A DNA stretch of 64,000 bases from Alphaproteobacteria bacterium HGW-Alphaproteobacteria-18 (GCA_002841155.1 PHEH01000005.1:124001-188000); one strand, 5' to 3'; counted from the stretch's first letter, positions 27,400 through 35,261 are shown. The notes: a model not told the origin generated them from the sequence alone. Translations and numbers: made by a program.

Positions 27400-28284
27400 A
27401 TGTCTGCCATCCCTTATGATGACCGCGATGGATACATCTGGATGGACGGCTCGTTTGTACCCTGGCGCGACACCAAGGTTCACGTGCTGACCCATGCGCT
27501 GCACTACGCCTCGTCCGTGTTTGAGGGCGAGCGGGCCTATAGCGGCAAGATCTTCCGCTCGCTGGACCATTCCAAACGCCTGCACAATTCGGCGGGCATC
27601 ATGGGCTTCGATATTCCGTTCAGCGTGGAAGAAATCGAGCGTGCCAAGAAAGAGGCCCTGGAAAAGTCAGGCCTCGAGAGCGCCTATGTCCGCGCGGTGG
27701 CCTGGCGGGGCTCTGAGATGATGGGTGTTTCGGCCCAGAACAACACCATCCACCTAGCCATCGCTGTCTGGCATTGGGGCGACTATTTTGCCGACAAGAT
27801 GAAGGGCATCCGCCTGACCCATGCGCAGTGGCGCCGCCCGGCGCCCGATACTGCGCCTTGCCATGCCAAGGCCGCCGGCCTCTACATGATCTGCACCCTC
27901 TCCAAGCATGCCGCCGAGAAGGCGGGATATCAGGACGCGCTGATGCTGGACTATCGCGGCCAGGTGGCCGAGGCGACGGGCGCGAACATCTTCTTCGTGC
28001 GCGACGGCGTGCTGCACACCCCGACACCAGACTGTTTCCTCAACGGCCTGACGCGCCAGACGACGATCGCGCTCGCCAAGGCGCGCCAGATCGAAGTGGT
28101 CGAGCGGGCGATCTTCCCGGACGAGCTCTCGACATTCAGCGAGTGTTTCATCACGGGCTCTGCCGCCGAACTCACCCCCGTGGCCGAGATCGGCGAGCAC
28201 CGATACAAGCCGGGCCAGATCTCCGAAGCCTTGGTGAACGACTATTCCAACCTCGTGAACGGCAAGCTGGAAATGGCGCTTTAG
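27400..28284 (+). CDS. ilvE: Branched-chain amino acid aminotransferase
   Basis: This 294-residue PLP enzyme (fold type IV) makes valine, leucine and isoleucine from their 2-oxo acids. Typical segments are IWMDGSFVPWRDTKVHVLTHALHYASSVFEGERAY, the PLP lysine in CTLSKHAAEKAGYQDALMLD and phosphate-binding NGLTRQTTI and GSAAELTPV. AGGAG lies ahead of the ATG. Placement next to a marR-ompR-envZ block is, as I recall, common in alphaproteobacteria. Confidence 0.93.
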   Translation: MSAIPYDDRDGYIWMDGSFVPWRDTKVHVLTHALHYASSVFEGERAYSGKIFRSLDHSKRLHNSAGIMGFDIPFSVEEIERAKKEALEKSGLESAYVRAVAWRGSEMMGVSAQNNTIHLAIAVWHWGDYFADKMKGIRLTHAQWRRPAPDTAPCHAKAAGLYMICTLSKHAAEKAGYQDALMLDYRGQVAEATGANIFFVRDGVLHTPTPDCFLNGLTRQTTIALAKARQIEVVERAIFPDELSTFSECFITGSAAELTPVAEIGEHRYKPGQISEALVNDYSNLVNGKLEMAL

Positions 28285-28288
28285 GGCG

Positions 28289-29858
28289 TCAGTTTTGAGG
28301 ACGCAAAAAGAATTTTACTTCGGCTTTTTGCGGATAGGCGATGAATGTGCCTTGCATAGGCCCTCGGTCTGTCGCCGGTAGTGCCATTACCGCTCCCAGA
28401 CCTATTTCGGCAAAGTGGGGCGGGTCCAATTTCAGAACATTTAGTCCCTCCAAAGGGTTCAGCAGGCCAGCTGTGCCATCGTAAACTTCAAATATGATCG
28501 CCTGAGGTGATGTGGGCGAAACAATCATCAGTTCCGAGAATAAGTCATTATCAAATGATTCCTGTATGATGGTGGCAGGCACGCCGATCGGCCAGCTATA
28601 AACTTCCTGCAGGATATTATAGTTGGCATCGAGCCCAATCATCAGAAGACGATGATTGCCTTGGTGCTCGCCGTCCGTAAACACGAGCGCCATCCCCACA
28701 TTGCCGGAGGGAATACGAACCTCGGTGGAGTCCACGACCGTTAGCGGTGTGCTGCTGTTGAGATGCGCATGAACCGATTGGCTGAGGTAATATCGAGTGT
28801 CGAGTAGGCCAGATCCAGGAACTTGCCGGAAAACGTCAATCGTGTTTGCGGTCGAATTGTAAGCCAGAAATGAATGGGCTTCACCTTGTCCAGTGAAGGC
28901 TAGCTTATCGGCAGGACGGGTGATCCTCATTACATGACAGAGTGACTGACCATTCTGTATGACCACGGCAGGCTCAATATCATTGCTTAGAAAATTAATA
29001 ATATCCGAAGGCTCGTAACTGGTGAAGCCTGTGTTGCGCTGTCCAACAATCAGTTTGCCTGATGTCGACACGCCACATGGCTTCTGTACAGACAAGTCTT
29101 TATCCAAAGACAGCCGGTCTTCACTCGTCAGATCACTGAAAATCTGAATACGATTGGCTGCTTCGTCAACAACGCCAACCCCCAAACGATATGGTAGTTT
29201 GGTAGCGTTAATTGGTGCCAATCTGACGTTTCGGTCAAATACTTGATCTACGACGGGTGATGCGGTTGTTGGAACGACCCCGCCAGTTCTTGGCATGTCC
29301 GTTTTAAATATCTCCACGCCGCGTCCGTCATCCGTCACCAAGGCAACCGCAACACCTGAGTATCCGAGGCTCGGTTCGTAGTATGTGATGGAGGAAATCT
29401 CGCGAGAATATTTGCTGGTGGCGTATGCTTCCGTTCTGAAACCTGACCATTCTGGTAGCTGAGCAATGTTTTCGAAGGTCACTGCGACATCCGCCGTACT
29501 GGTGTTGGTGCCGTCGGAGACGGCGACGCGGAAGACGGCCTGTGTATCTTCGGCAACTTCAGCGGCGGCGAGTTCGATCCGGGCCTGGTTTGAGGTGGTG
29601 AGGGTGACGGGCGGGCCGGAGACCTGGCTCCAGGAAAATGTAAGGGCGGCGCCTTCCGGGTCGGTGGAGGCGGAGGCGTCGAGGGTGAAGGGCTGGCCTT
29701 CCTGGGCCGCGGTGGGGGTGGCGGTTGCCTGCGCGGTTGGCGCTGCATTCACCGGGGGAGGTGGCGGCGGGGGAGGCGGGGGGACAGGCAGCCAGGGTGG
29801 CAAGAGCAAGGGCGGAGACGGCCACACGTAGGCGTGGCTGGAGCAAGCTGACTTTCAT
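28289..29858 (-). CDS. PKD/REJ-domain lipoprotein, frameshifted in a C tract after the signal peptide
   Basis: The ATG at 29858 follows GAGGGG and encodes a lipoprotein signal, MKVSLLQPRLRVAVSALALATLAAC. The rest of the protein is in another frame, the 512-residue ORF beginning at a GTG at 29827. Removing one C from the six-C run (29778-29783 on the plus strand) joins them as LAAC-PPPPPPPPP-VNAAPTAQ. The mature N-terminus is a REJ/PKD-like immunoglobulin fold (FTLDASASTDPEGAALTFSWSQVSGPPVTL ... FRVAVSDGTNTSTADVAVTF, about residues 40-115). The remaining 370 residues look like repeated beta strands, possibly a propeller, of no family I know. That part is visibly richer in A and T than its surroundings. 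It may be a pseudogene, phase-variable gene or sequencing error. Confidence 0.6.
29778..29783 (-). other. Six-C slippage site with one extra base
   Basis: This run separates the signal-peptide frame from the mature-protein frame. With five C's the code continues TGT-CCC-CCG-CCT. Two further five-C runs follow within 30 bases. Confidence 0.6.
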
Positions 29859-30050
29859 GGACCCCTCGGTAATCTAAAGTTACGTTACGGGTATCAAATA
29901 ATTTCTGCGCCGCAAGCTAGAAATTCGTGTATTTTTAAAGACTTGTGGGACTTTCCAAAAATCCATCTTCCGCGTTGGCAGTTAACCATAATACAGCCTG
30001 CAGACGAAAGCGCGCCATCGCTGTCATGCTCCCGCCGGAGAAAAAAGGTT

Positions 30051-30962
30051 TCAGGTCAGGATGTCGCTGGCTGGCAGCTTGGCCTGGCGGCGGGCGATGA
30101 AGTGGGTTTCGAAGGCGACGACGAGGCAGGCCGCGATGATGATGCCGGCCCCGGCCCAGACGCGCCAGCCGGGGATCTCCTGAAAGAAGGCATAGCCCAG
30201 AATGGCAGACCAGATGAGGCCGGTATATTCGAAGGGCGCGAGCGTCTGCGCTTTGGCCCGGGCATAGGCCATGGTCATCAGCCACCAGATGCCAATGCCG
30301 AACACGGCCGCGCCGGTCAGCATTGTCCAGGCGCCCTCTGCCGGCAGAGGATCTGTGAAGATCAGCAGGAACGGCAAGAGGAAGAGTGCCGGGAAGATAT
30401 TCATGAAGGTCACAAGAGTGAGGCTGTCTTCCTCTCTCGTCCGCAGGCGGAGGAGAACGATATTGAGGGCGTAGAGCACAGCTGAGGCGAGGACGGCGAC
30501 CGTGCCATAGAGCCGGTTGCCCTCCGCCGGGGCGCCGGTACTTTCCGCTGTTGCGGCAAGAGCGGCGCCGCAAAAGCCGATCAGGGAGGCGCCGATGGTC
30601 ACCGGGCTCATCTTTTCGCCAAGGATGACGCGCGCGATGGGCGCAATCATCAAGGCCGCCGTGAACCCCATGACGACGGCTTCGGCAAGGGCAATCTGGG
30701 TGAGGGAATAGAAGAAGCAGAAAGCTGAGATGACCTGTGCCAGCGATCTCAGCGCGTGGAAGCGAATAGCTGGCAGCGTGGGAAACGGGCGCCGCGCCTG
30801 CAGGAAGAGGCCGAGCATGATCGCCGAGCCGAGGAGGTAGCGCCAGCTGGTCGCCGTCAGGACACTGGTGGGGCCCTGCATGACGGATTTCATCAGCGCG
30901 TCGATGCCGCAGCCAAAGATCACGCCGAAGCAGACCAGAAGGATGGGATGGGGCGCGCGCAT
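30051..30962 (-). CDS. EamA/DMT-family transporter
   Basis: A 303-residue inner-membrane permease with ten predicted helices in two EamA halves. The first half includes WRYLLGSAIMLGLFL, FFYSLTQIALAEAVVMGFTAALMIAPIARVILGE, and the second ends EYTGLIWSAILGYAFFQEIPGWRVWAGAGIIIAACLVV. It probably exports a small metabolite. The start at 30962 lies one base after the TGA of a short upstream ORF, suggesting coupling; the ORF-track start at 31007 adds a non-hydrophobic Pro-rich stretch. Confidence 0.85.
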   Translation of the reverse strand: MRAPHPILLVCFGVIFGCGIDALMKSVMQGPTSVLTATSWRYLLGSAIMLGLFLQARRPFPTLPAIRFHALRSLAQVISAFCFFYSLTQIALAEAVVMGFTAALMIAPIARVILGEKMSPVTIGASLIGFCGAALAATAESTGAPAEGNRLYGTVAVLASAVLYALNIVLLRLRTREEDSLTLVTFMNIFPALFLLPFLLIFTDPLPAEGAWTMLTGAAVFGIGIWWLMTMAYARAKAQTLAPFEYTGLIWSAILGYAFFQEIPGWRVWAGAGIIIAACLVVAFETHFIARRQAKLPASDILT

Positions 30963-30963
30963 G

Positions 30964-31128
30964 TCAGGCCCCGGCGTGAAGCCCAGGCCAGAGGATGCAG
31001 GCGGCATACCTCATCAGAATGGCAGCGCCATTGACCAGCAACTCGCCGCCCGCAATCAGCAGGACCAATCCGAGCAGAAGGGAGGGAAGCAGCATGGAGG
31101 GGGGCGCCTGAGTTTCTTCGCGCAACAT
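30964..31128 (-). pseudogene. Possible remnant of a CaxA/YrbG-type Na+/Ca2+ antiporter, or a small leader ORF
   Basis: The 54-residue ORF contains MLLPSLLLGLVLLIAGGELLVNGAAILMRYA, which resembles the first helix of calcium/sodium antiporters (typical pattern G-x-x-L-x-x-x-G-G-E/A-L-L-V-x-G-A). After about 31 such residues similarity stops and the frame ends one base before the DMT gene start. Full antiporters are over 300 residues, so if homologous this is a 5' remnant. It could instead be a genuine one-helix leader peptide coupled to the transporter. The Shine-Dalgarno is weak. Confidence 0.35.
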
Positions 31129-31269
31129 CTGGCCTATCCGGGGTGCGCGGGGAAGGAGGGGGCGGGAAATTTTCTGCCGCTTTAGGCTGCCACTTTTCTC
31201 AGAATAGGGCAAAGATGAAGTGGGCTATGGATGAACCTGCTTTTGAATTCTCAGTTTGGGAGGGGGCGG

Positions 31270-32292
31270 ATGGCACCCGATGCTCTGGCAATACTCAACA
31301 GCGTGTCGACCCCGATACAGGTGCTCGACCGCAATTTCTGTTTTGTGTTTGTAAACCCGGCCTATCTGAAGTTTTTCGGCAAGACCTGGGAGGAGCTTGC
31401 CGGACGCACGGCCTCTGATGTCTACCCGGAAGATCCTGACCGGATGGCCGAGGTGCGCGCACGGTATGAGCGGGTGCTGAGCGGTGAGGTCACCGGCTCC
31501 ATCATACAGGCCTACCGTGTCGCGCCGCCGGGGCAGCCGCGGGCCGAGAGGTTCTGGAAAGTGGATCAGGCCGCGCTTTTGAGCGCCGATGGCCAGGTCA
31601 CATACATCGTGGAGACAATTCAGGATGTGACCGTTGAAGTTCAATTGCGACGGCAGAAGGATGTGATCAATTCCGAACTGGAACACCGCCTGCGCAATAC
31701 GCTGACAATGGTTGGTTCCCTTGCCATCCTTACCGGACAAAGCGCGGGTAGTACGCAGGCCTTCGTGGAAACCTTCACCGACAGGCTTGAAGCGATGAGC
31801 CGCAACCTTCTGATGATTTCAGACAATCACTGGCAGGGCCTGACCTATCGGCAGATCCTTGAGGCGGAACTGGCGCAGGTTGTCGCGCTGGACAGTCCCA
31901 GGCTTCTGATGCGTGGACCGAATGTTCTGTTTACAGTGCGCTCAACCAAATGGACGGCGCTGCTGGCGCATGAAATGGTGAAGAACGCGCTTCGCTATGG
32001 CTGTTTCTCCGTGCCGGATGGAAAGCTTACCCTGCTGTGGGTCGTGGAGGACGGCAACTTTGTGACCGAATGGATCGAAGAGGGGCACTCGCCTGGCGCG
32101 GACCTTTCCCGCAGCGGCTTTGGCTCGCAGATGCTGGGTCTGATGCCGAACACGAAAATTTATCGGGAAATGCGCCCGGAGGGGCTTTATCTGCGTACGG
32201 AGTCGCCCGCGACATTTCTTCAGGATGGTCCTGAGATGTCCAATCTTGAGCTGTTGGCCGAGTCAGGACTGCCGCATCGACTGGATGAATAG
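31270..32292 (+). CDS. PAS-domain HWE/HisKA_2-type histidine kinase
   Basis: The ATG at 31270 is preceded by GGGAGGGGGCGG and gives 340 residues; the ORF-track ATG at 31231 lacks a ribosome site. Residues about 5-125 are a PAS fold (LDRNFCFVFVNPAYLKFFGKTWEELAGRTASDVYPED ... IVETIQDVTVEVQLRRQ). The phosphoacceptor box is ELEHRLRNTLTMVGSLA, typical of HWE/HK2 kinases, and the ATPase has HEMVKNALRYG and SGFGSQMLGLM. There is no membrane segment. It converges on phyR with a 30-base overlap, so it is the likely kinase of the general stress response phosphorelay. Confidence 0.85.
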   Translation: MAPDALAILNSVSTPIQVLDRNFCFVFVNPAYLKFFGKTWEELAGRTASDVYPEDPDRMAEVRARYERVLSGEVTGSIIQAYRVAPPGQPRAERFWKVDQAALLSADGQVTYIVETIQDVTVEVQLRRQKDVINSELEHRLRNTLTMVGSLAILTGQSAGSTQAFVETFTDRLEAMSRNLLMISDNHWQGLTYRQILEAELAQVVALDSPRLLMRGPNVLFTVRSTKWTALLAHEMVKNALRYGCFSVPDGKLTLLWVVEDGNFVTEWIEEGHSPGADLSRSGFGSQMLGLMPNTKIYREMRPEGLYLRTESPATFLQDGPEMSNLELLAESGLPHRLDE

Positions 32293-33009
32293 GGCCTGGG
32301 TCACCACGGCCTTCACCTGCGCCGGTTTGAAAGGTTTGGGGATGAGGAAAGCGGGCTCGCCGGGCGCGCCGGTCAGCATGCGTTCCGGGAACGCCGTGAT
32401 GAAAACAACGGGTACGGAAAAGTGCGTCCAAATTTCCTTGATCGCATCGGTTCCCTGAGATCCGTCCGAGAGCTGAATATCGGCCAGAATCAGATCCGGC
32501 CGGGTTTCCAGCACAGCGGCCACGGCCTGGTCCCGTGTAACCGCGATGCCGGCAATGCTGTGTCCCAGGGATTTCACGAGCTGAGACAGGCTTGCCGCAA
32601 TCAGGGGTTCGTCTTCGATGATGAAGATGCGGGCCGTGAGCATGCCTGTAAGTTCGATTTCGGCCGCATCCAGGAGCTCCTCCACCCTTTCGGAACTGAC
32701 GCCGAGGATCTTGCCCGCATCAAGCGTGTCGAAGCCTTCCATGGCGGTTAGCAGCAGGGCCCGCCGGGACTGGGGGGAAATGCCGTGCAAGCCTTTGCTC
32801 TTGGAGGGCGCATTGCCGGGCAGGCGTTCGATTGTGCTGTCCAGACGTTTGAACATGCCGGGCTTGTCGAGGATTTCGGGCAAGTTCCCGAACAATTCTT
32901 CCAGCATGGCCTCGACGGTTCTGTCCCCCTGCGCGGCGCTGCCCAGAACGGCGCGGGCATACCGGCGCAGATAGGGAAGTTGCTGTTCAAGCGCCTCGGA
33001 TATTTTCAT
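32263..33009 (-). CDS. phyR: General stress response regulator PhyR
   Basis: PhyR is an anti-anti-sigma protein: a sigma-like N-terminal domain (about 1-125, MKISEALEQQLPYLRRYARAVLGSAAQGD ... GFDTLDAGKILGVSSERVEELLDAAE) followed by a receiver (about 130-248, FIIEDEPLIAASL, phosphoacceptor in DLILADIQLSDGSQG, Lys in LIPKPFKP). When phosphorylated it titrates NepR away from EcfG. The start at 33009 aligns with the family; the ORF-track extension of 68 residues has no family character. It is divergent from nepR, 218 bases away. Confidence 0.93.
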   Translation of the reverse strand: MKISEALEQQLPYLRRYARAVLGSAAQGDRTVEAMLEELFGNLPEILDKPGMFKRLDSTIERLPGNAPSKSKGLHGISPQSRRALLLTAMEGFDTLDAGKILGVSSERVEELLDAAEIELTGMLTARIFIIEDEPLIAASLSQLVKSLGHSIAGIAVTRDQAVAAVLETRPDLILADIQLSDGSQGTDAIKEIWTHFSVPVVFITAFPERMLTGAPGEPAFLIPKPFKPAQVKAVVTQALFIQSMRQS

Positions 33010-33227
33010 TTGCTGTGTCCCCCATCGGCTGGTCGGCTGCCGCTTAGAACGTAAGCTTAGTTCATGCACCGGGATTGGAAAGGGTTGGAAATGACATGGG
33101 GTACGCCAATTTATTGGTGTGTCCCCTTGACGCCGGCTCATCACAGGCGGATTTGAAGGGGCGGATTTGATCTGGACCTGAAGTCCACAGATGCGCTTTG
33201 CATGCACCAGCATGCCGGGGAGGCGGG
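33010..33227. promoter_or_regulatory. phyR-nepR divergent intergenic region
   Basis: Both stress-response genes must be driven from this 218-bp gap. I searched for the EcfG promoter pattern GGAAC-N16/17-CGTT on both strands and found only partial matches, such as GGAAA-N16-type sequence near 33090, so I assign no promoter. Confidence 0.35.
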
Positions 33228-33401
33228 ATGAGTCAAGGACCGGACAAGCAGAGCCCCGCCTGGGATATCCGCGGTTGGAGCCGCGATGGCGTCATCTCGG
33301 CTGCCCTGCAAGCTGCCCATGCCATTCCGGAGGAAGAGCCTTTTCCAGAGGCCTTGCATGGGCTGATCCAGGAGATCAGGCGGCGCGAAGATCAACCCTG
33401 A
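33228..33401 (+). CDS. nepR: Anti-sigma factor NepR
   Basis: The 57-residue protein (MSQGPDKQSPAWDIRGWSRDGVISAALQAAHAIPEEEPFPEALHGLIQEIRRREDQP) fits NepR in size, acidic/amphipathic composition and position beside phyR. The segment EEEPFPEALHGLIQEI matches the family's second helix pattern E-P-x-P-x-x-L/F-x-x-L-L. GGGGAGG lies just ahead of the ATG at 33228; the ORF-track start ten residues earlier does not have one. Its partner sigma factor EcfG normally follows in the same operon but is absent here. Confidence 0.75.
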   Translation: MSQGPDKQSPAWDIRGWSRDGVISAALQAAHAIPEEEPFPEALHGLIQEIRRREDQP

Positions 33402-33543
33402 GCGCTGATTTCTGGCGAGCTGAGGCGTTGTGCCTGACAAGGCTCAAGCAGCCTGCCGCCATCGGACAATTCTGAAACCGGATGCGGCCCTGGATGGTCT
33501 CTGTTTCATAGACAGGCGCCACGTGACCTGTGAGAAGGCTCAT
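33376..33543 (-). CDS. Putative 55-residue small protein with strong ribosome site
   Basis: This ORF is too short for the ORF track. It begins MSLLTGHVAPVYETETIQGRIRFQNCPMAAGC and ends RQKSALRVDLRAA. The sequence AGGAGGGAGAC ending seven bases before the ATG at 33543 is one of the best Shine-Dalgarno matches in the window, which is the main reason to list it. It is basic, has two cysteines, no signal or membrane segment, and its 3' end overlaps nepR by 26 bases on the opposite strand. No family is recognised. Confidence 0.45.
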   Translation of the reverse strand: MSLLTGHVAPVYETETIQGRIRFQNCPMAAGCLSLVRHNASARQKSALRVDLRAA

Positions 33544-33665
33544 CTTTTGGTCTCCCTCCTATTGATTTCCCCTGTATTAGTAGTGCCTAAGACCTGCTTG
33601 ACCAACTTAGAGCGCCTGTTTCAGTCCATGAGAATTCCTCTACAATTCAGGGTGAGGGCCGCCGC

Positions 33666-34178
33666 ATGAAACGCCTGATCCTGATGCGCCACGCCAAGAC
33701 AGAGCCCTGGAATGAGGGGATCGACGATTTCAGCCGCGCGCTGACGGCTCAGGGGCATGAAGATGCTACCCGCATCGCACAGGAAATCGTTGCGCTGGGC
33801 TGGAGCCCTGAGCGCATTCTGGTTTCAAGCGCGCGCCGGGCCAGGGAGACCTGTTCACAAGTAGCCAAGGTCGTGGCGGGGGAAAAGGTGCGCCCGATGG
33901 AGGCGCTTTACCTCACTGGCGTGCGGGGGCTTACCGAGGCTGTTGCGCAGAATGACGGTGCCCGGGTTCTGATGTTGATCGGGCACAATCCAGGCTTGCA
34001 CGATTTTGCGTTGGGCATCCTGCGCGAAGGCGGATCGCAGGATCACGCGGCGGCCCTCCGGCTGAATGAAAAATTCCCTACCAGCTGCGCGGCGCTGTTC
34101 GAAATGGAGCAGGAGGGTGCCTTTGTGCCGGCCCATTTCCGCCTTGTGCAGGTTCTTCGGGCCAAGGATTTCCGTTAG
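33666..34178 (+). CDS. sixA: SixA-type histidine phosphatase family protein
   Basis: This 170-residue protein of the histidine phosphatase superfamily has the RH motif in LILMRHAKTEPW, the conserved arginine in SSARRARETC and the second histidine in LMLIGHNPGLHDFA. SixA removes phosphate from His in phosphorelay proteins or the nitrogen PTS; similarity supports the family but the target is unknown. Its position next to the stress phosphorelay is suggestive only. GAGGG precedes the ATG. Confidence 0.85.
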   Translation: MKRLILMRHAKTEPWNEGIDDFSRALTAQGHEDATRIAQEIVALGWSPERILVSSARRARETCSQVAKVVAGEKVRPMEALYLTGVRGLTEAVAQNDGARVLMLIGHNPGLHDFALGILREGGSQDHAAALRLNEKFPTSCAALFEMEQEGAFVPAHFRLVQVLRAKDFR

Positions 34179-34203
34179 CTACTGCCGGCTAAGCGACCCC
34201 CAT

Positions 34204-34239
34204 AAAAAAACCGCCTCTGCCCGGTGAGGCGAGAGGCGG
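34204..34239 (-). terminator. Intrinsic terminator of the UrcA-type gene
   Basis: On the minus strand the stem CCGCCTCT / AGAGGCGG with a 13-base loop is followed by seven T's. It lies about 70 bases past the stop codon at 34311. Confidence 0.85.
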
Positions 34240-34310
34240 GAGGAGCCACGGTTCCGTGGAGGGTCAGGGTTGAGAGGCTGGAGGGTCGGGAACCGTGAAC
34301 CTGATATGGC

Positions 34311-34616
34311 CTAGCGGCGTTCAGTGTGCACTTCGGTCAACAGCGGGCTGCCGATGGAACTGACCGCGCGGTCCATTGTCTTGCGAACGCAGTAGGTCTG
34401 GGCATAGCCGCCCGCAAACCGCATTTGCGCATGTTCAGCTGCGCAGCGCTCTGCGACCTGATTCCGGATATGTTCATACTCCGTTTCGGCGCCAGAGCGA
34501 CTGGAGAGGTTCTTGCCGGAGTAGCTCACTTCCATCTTGAAGCTGTCGCTAGCTGCAAATGCGGGGGCGGAGAGAGTGGCGGTTGCGAGCGCCGTTGCGA
34601 TGATGAAGCGTTTCAT
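34311..34616 (-). CDS. UrcA-family secreted protein
   Basis: The 101-residue product has a Sec signal peptide MKRFIIATALATATLSAPAFA and a mature part with VSYSGKNLSSRSGAETEYEHIRNQVAERCAAE, which follows the UrcA pattern (beta strand, 'L-S-x-x-G-A-x-x-x-x-x-x-I', Cys). Cysteines at 58 and 76 could form the family's disulfide. AGGAAACGCCC precedes the ATG. Members are common in Caulobacterales and Sphingomonadales but have no defined role. Confidence 0.7.
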   Translation of the reverse strand: MKRFIIATALATATLSAPAFAASDSFKMEVSYSGKNLSSRSGAETEYEHIRNQVAERCAAEHAQMRFAGGYAQTYCVRKTMDRAVSSIGSPLLTEVHTERR

Positions 34617-34698
34617 GGGCGTTTCCTGAAAGTTGCAATTTCTGGGAGAGGGGTGTGCAGCCGGGCCCAGGGGGAGAGCCCAGCTGCACGTTTGCCGC

Positions 34699-34884
34699 TT
34701 AGTTACGGGCTTCGCGGCGATTCTGGCGGCGGCGGCGAGCGACCAGGAGGTTCAAGCGGCCCTCCGAACCTTCGTCATTCGCCGGCAGGGACCGGATGGC
34801 GGCATCGCCGGGGACGAGGCCGTAGGCCAGGACACCCTCAAACACCATGGGGCCGTTGTCGTTGAGACGGGGGCGGGGGGACAT
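34699..34884 (-). CDS. Small basic hypothetical protein under a palindrome-flanked promoter
   Basis: A 61-residue ORF, MSPRPRLNDNGPMVFEGVLAYGLVPGDAAIRSLPANDEGSEGRLNLLVARRRRQNRREARN, with AAGGAG nine bases before its ATG. The C-terminus is strongly basic. No family is known to me. A good promoter and an unusual set of palindromes lie upstream in the AT-rich interval, which is the main argument that the gene is real and regulated. Confidence 0.6.
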   Translation of the reverse strand: MSPRPRLNDNGPMVFEGVLAYGLVPGDAAIRSLPANDEGSEGRLNLLVARRRRQNRREARN

Positions 34885-34958
34885 GACTTGATACTCCTTC
34901 TTGCTGGTCAGTTTGTCCGTTTTGTCGGCGGCGGTCTGTTTCCGTTGCCGACACGAAC

Positions 34959-34987
34959 TAGATAGACCAGCTATTATTGTTTTTCAA
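34959..34987 (-). promoter_or_regulatory. Promoter of the small gene at 34699
   Basis: On the minus strand TTGAAA (34982-34987) and TATCTA (34959-34964) are separated by 17 bases. The -35 hexamer lies inside the first palindrome of the array. Confidence 0.55.
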
Positions 34988-35100
34988 TATGAAATTATCG
35001 AAAAAAAATAAATCCAAATAAAATCAAGGCCATAAAATCATCGAAAAACGATAATTATCAGATTTTGGGATCTTTCGAGAAGATTATCGCAATTCGATAA
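34974..35100. promoter_or_regulatory. Operator-like palindrome array, TTATCG-N5-CGATAA type
   Basis: Four copies with the same five-base spacer are seen: TTATTG-TTTTT-CAATAT (34974-34990), TTATCG-AAAAA-AAATAA (34995-35011), TCATCG-AAAAA-CGATAA (35038-35054) and the perfect TTATCG-CAATT-CGATAA (35084-35100). Centres are 21, 43 and 46 bases apart, close to whole helical turns. The region is very AT-rich. This looks like cooperative binding sites of a dimeric regulator, which is inference. Confidence 0.55.
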
Positions 35101-35114
35101 GCGCCGGGAGCGGC

Positions 35115-35261
35115 TTATCGCTTCCGGCGGCAACGGTCCGAGCAGTATTTCACCTCGTCCCACACCCGCTCCCACTTTTTGCGCCAGGAGAAAGGCCGCC
35201 CGCAGGCGGCACAGACTTTCGAGGGCAGGTTTGCTTTACTGTGGGAGGCGCTATGAGGCAT
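35115..35261 (-). CDS. DUF2256 zinc-ribbon-like small protein
   Basis: This 48-residue protein is missing from the ORF track because of its size. It contains [34 protein letters not shown], the complete DUF2256 signature with four cysteines (CxxC ... CxxxC) likely to bind zinc. DUF2256 genes are often next to or fused with cryptochrome/photolyase genes, as here: its ATG (35261) overlaps the photolyase stop by 11 bases, so the two are co-translated. Function is unknown. Confidence 0.88.
   Translation of the reverse strand: MPHSASHSKANLPSKVCAACGRPFSWRKKWERVWDEVKYCSDRCRRKR

Noticed and set aside
29935-30573. 212-residue minus-strand ORF overlapping the DMT gene
   Set aside because: It is in another frame of the transporter gene, Arg/Pro-rich, and lacks hydrophobic helices.
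33430-33669. 79-residue plus-strand ORF after nepR as a candidate EcfG remnant
   Set aside because: The translation shows no sigma-2 or sigma-4 features and no ribosome site.
35115-35120. Fifth TTATCG half site of the palindrome array
   Set aside because: It is the stop codon and last Arg codon of the DUF2256 gene and has no partner half.
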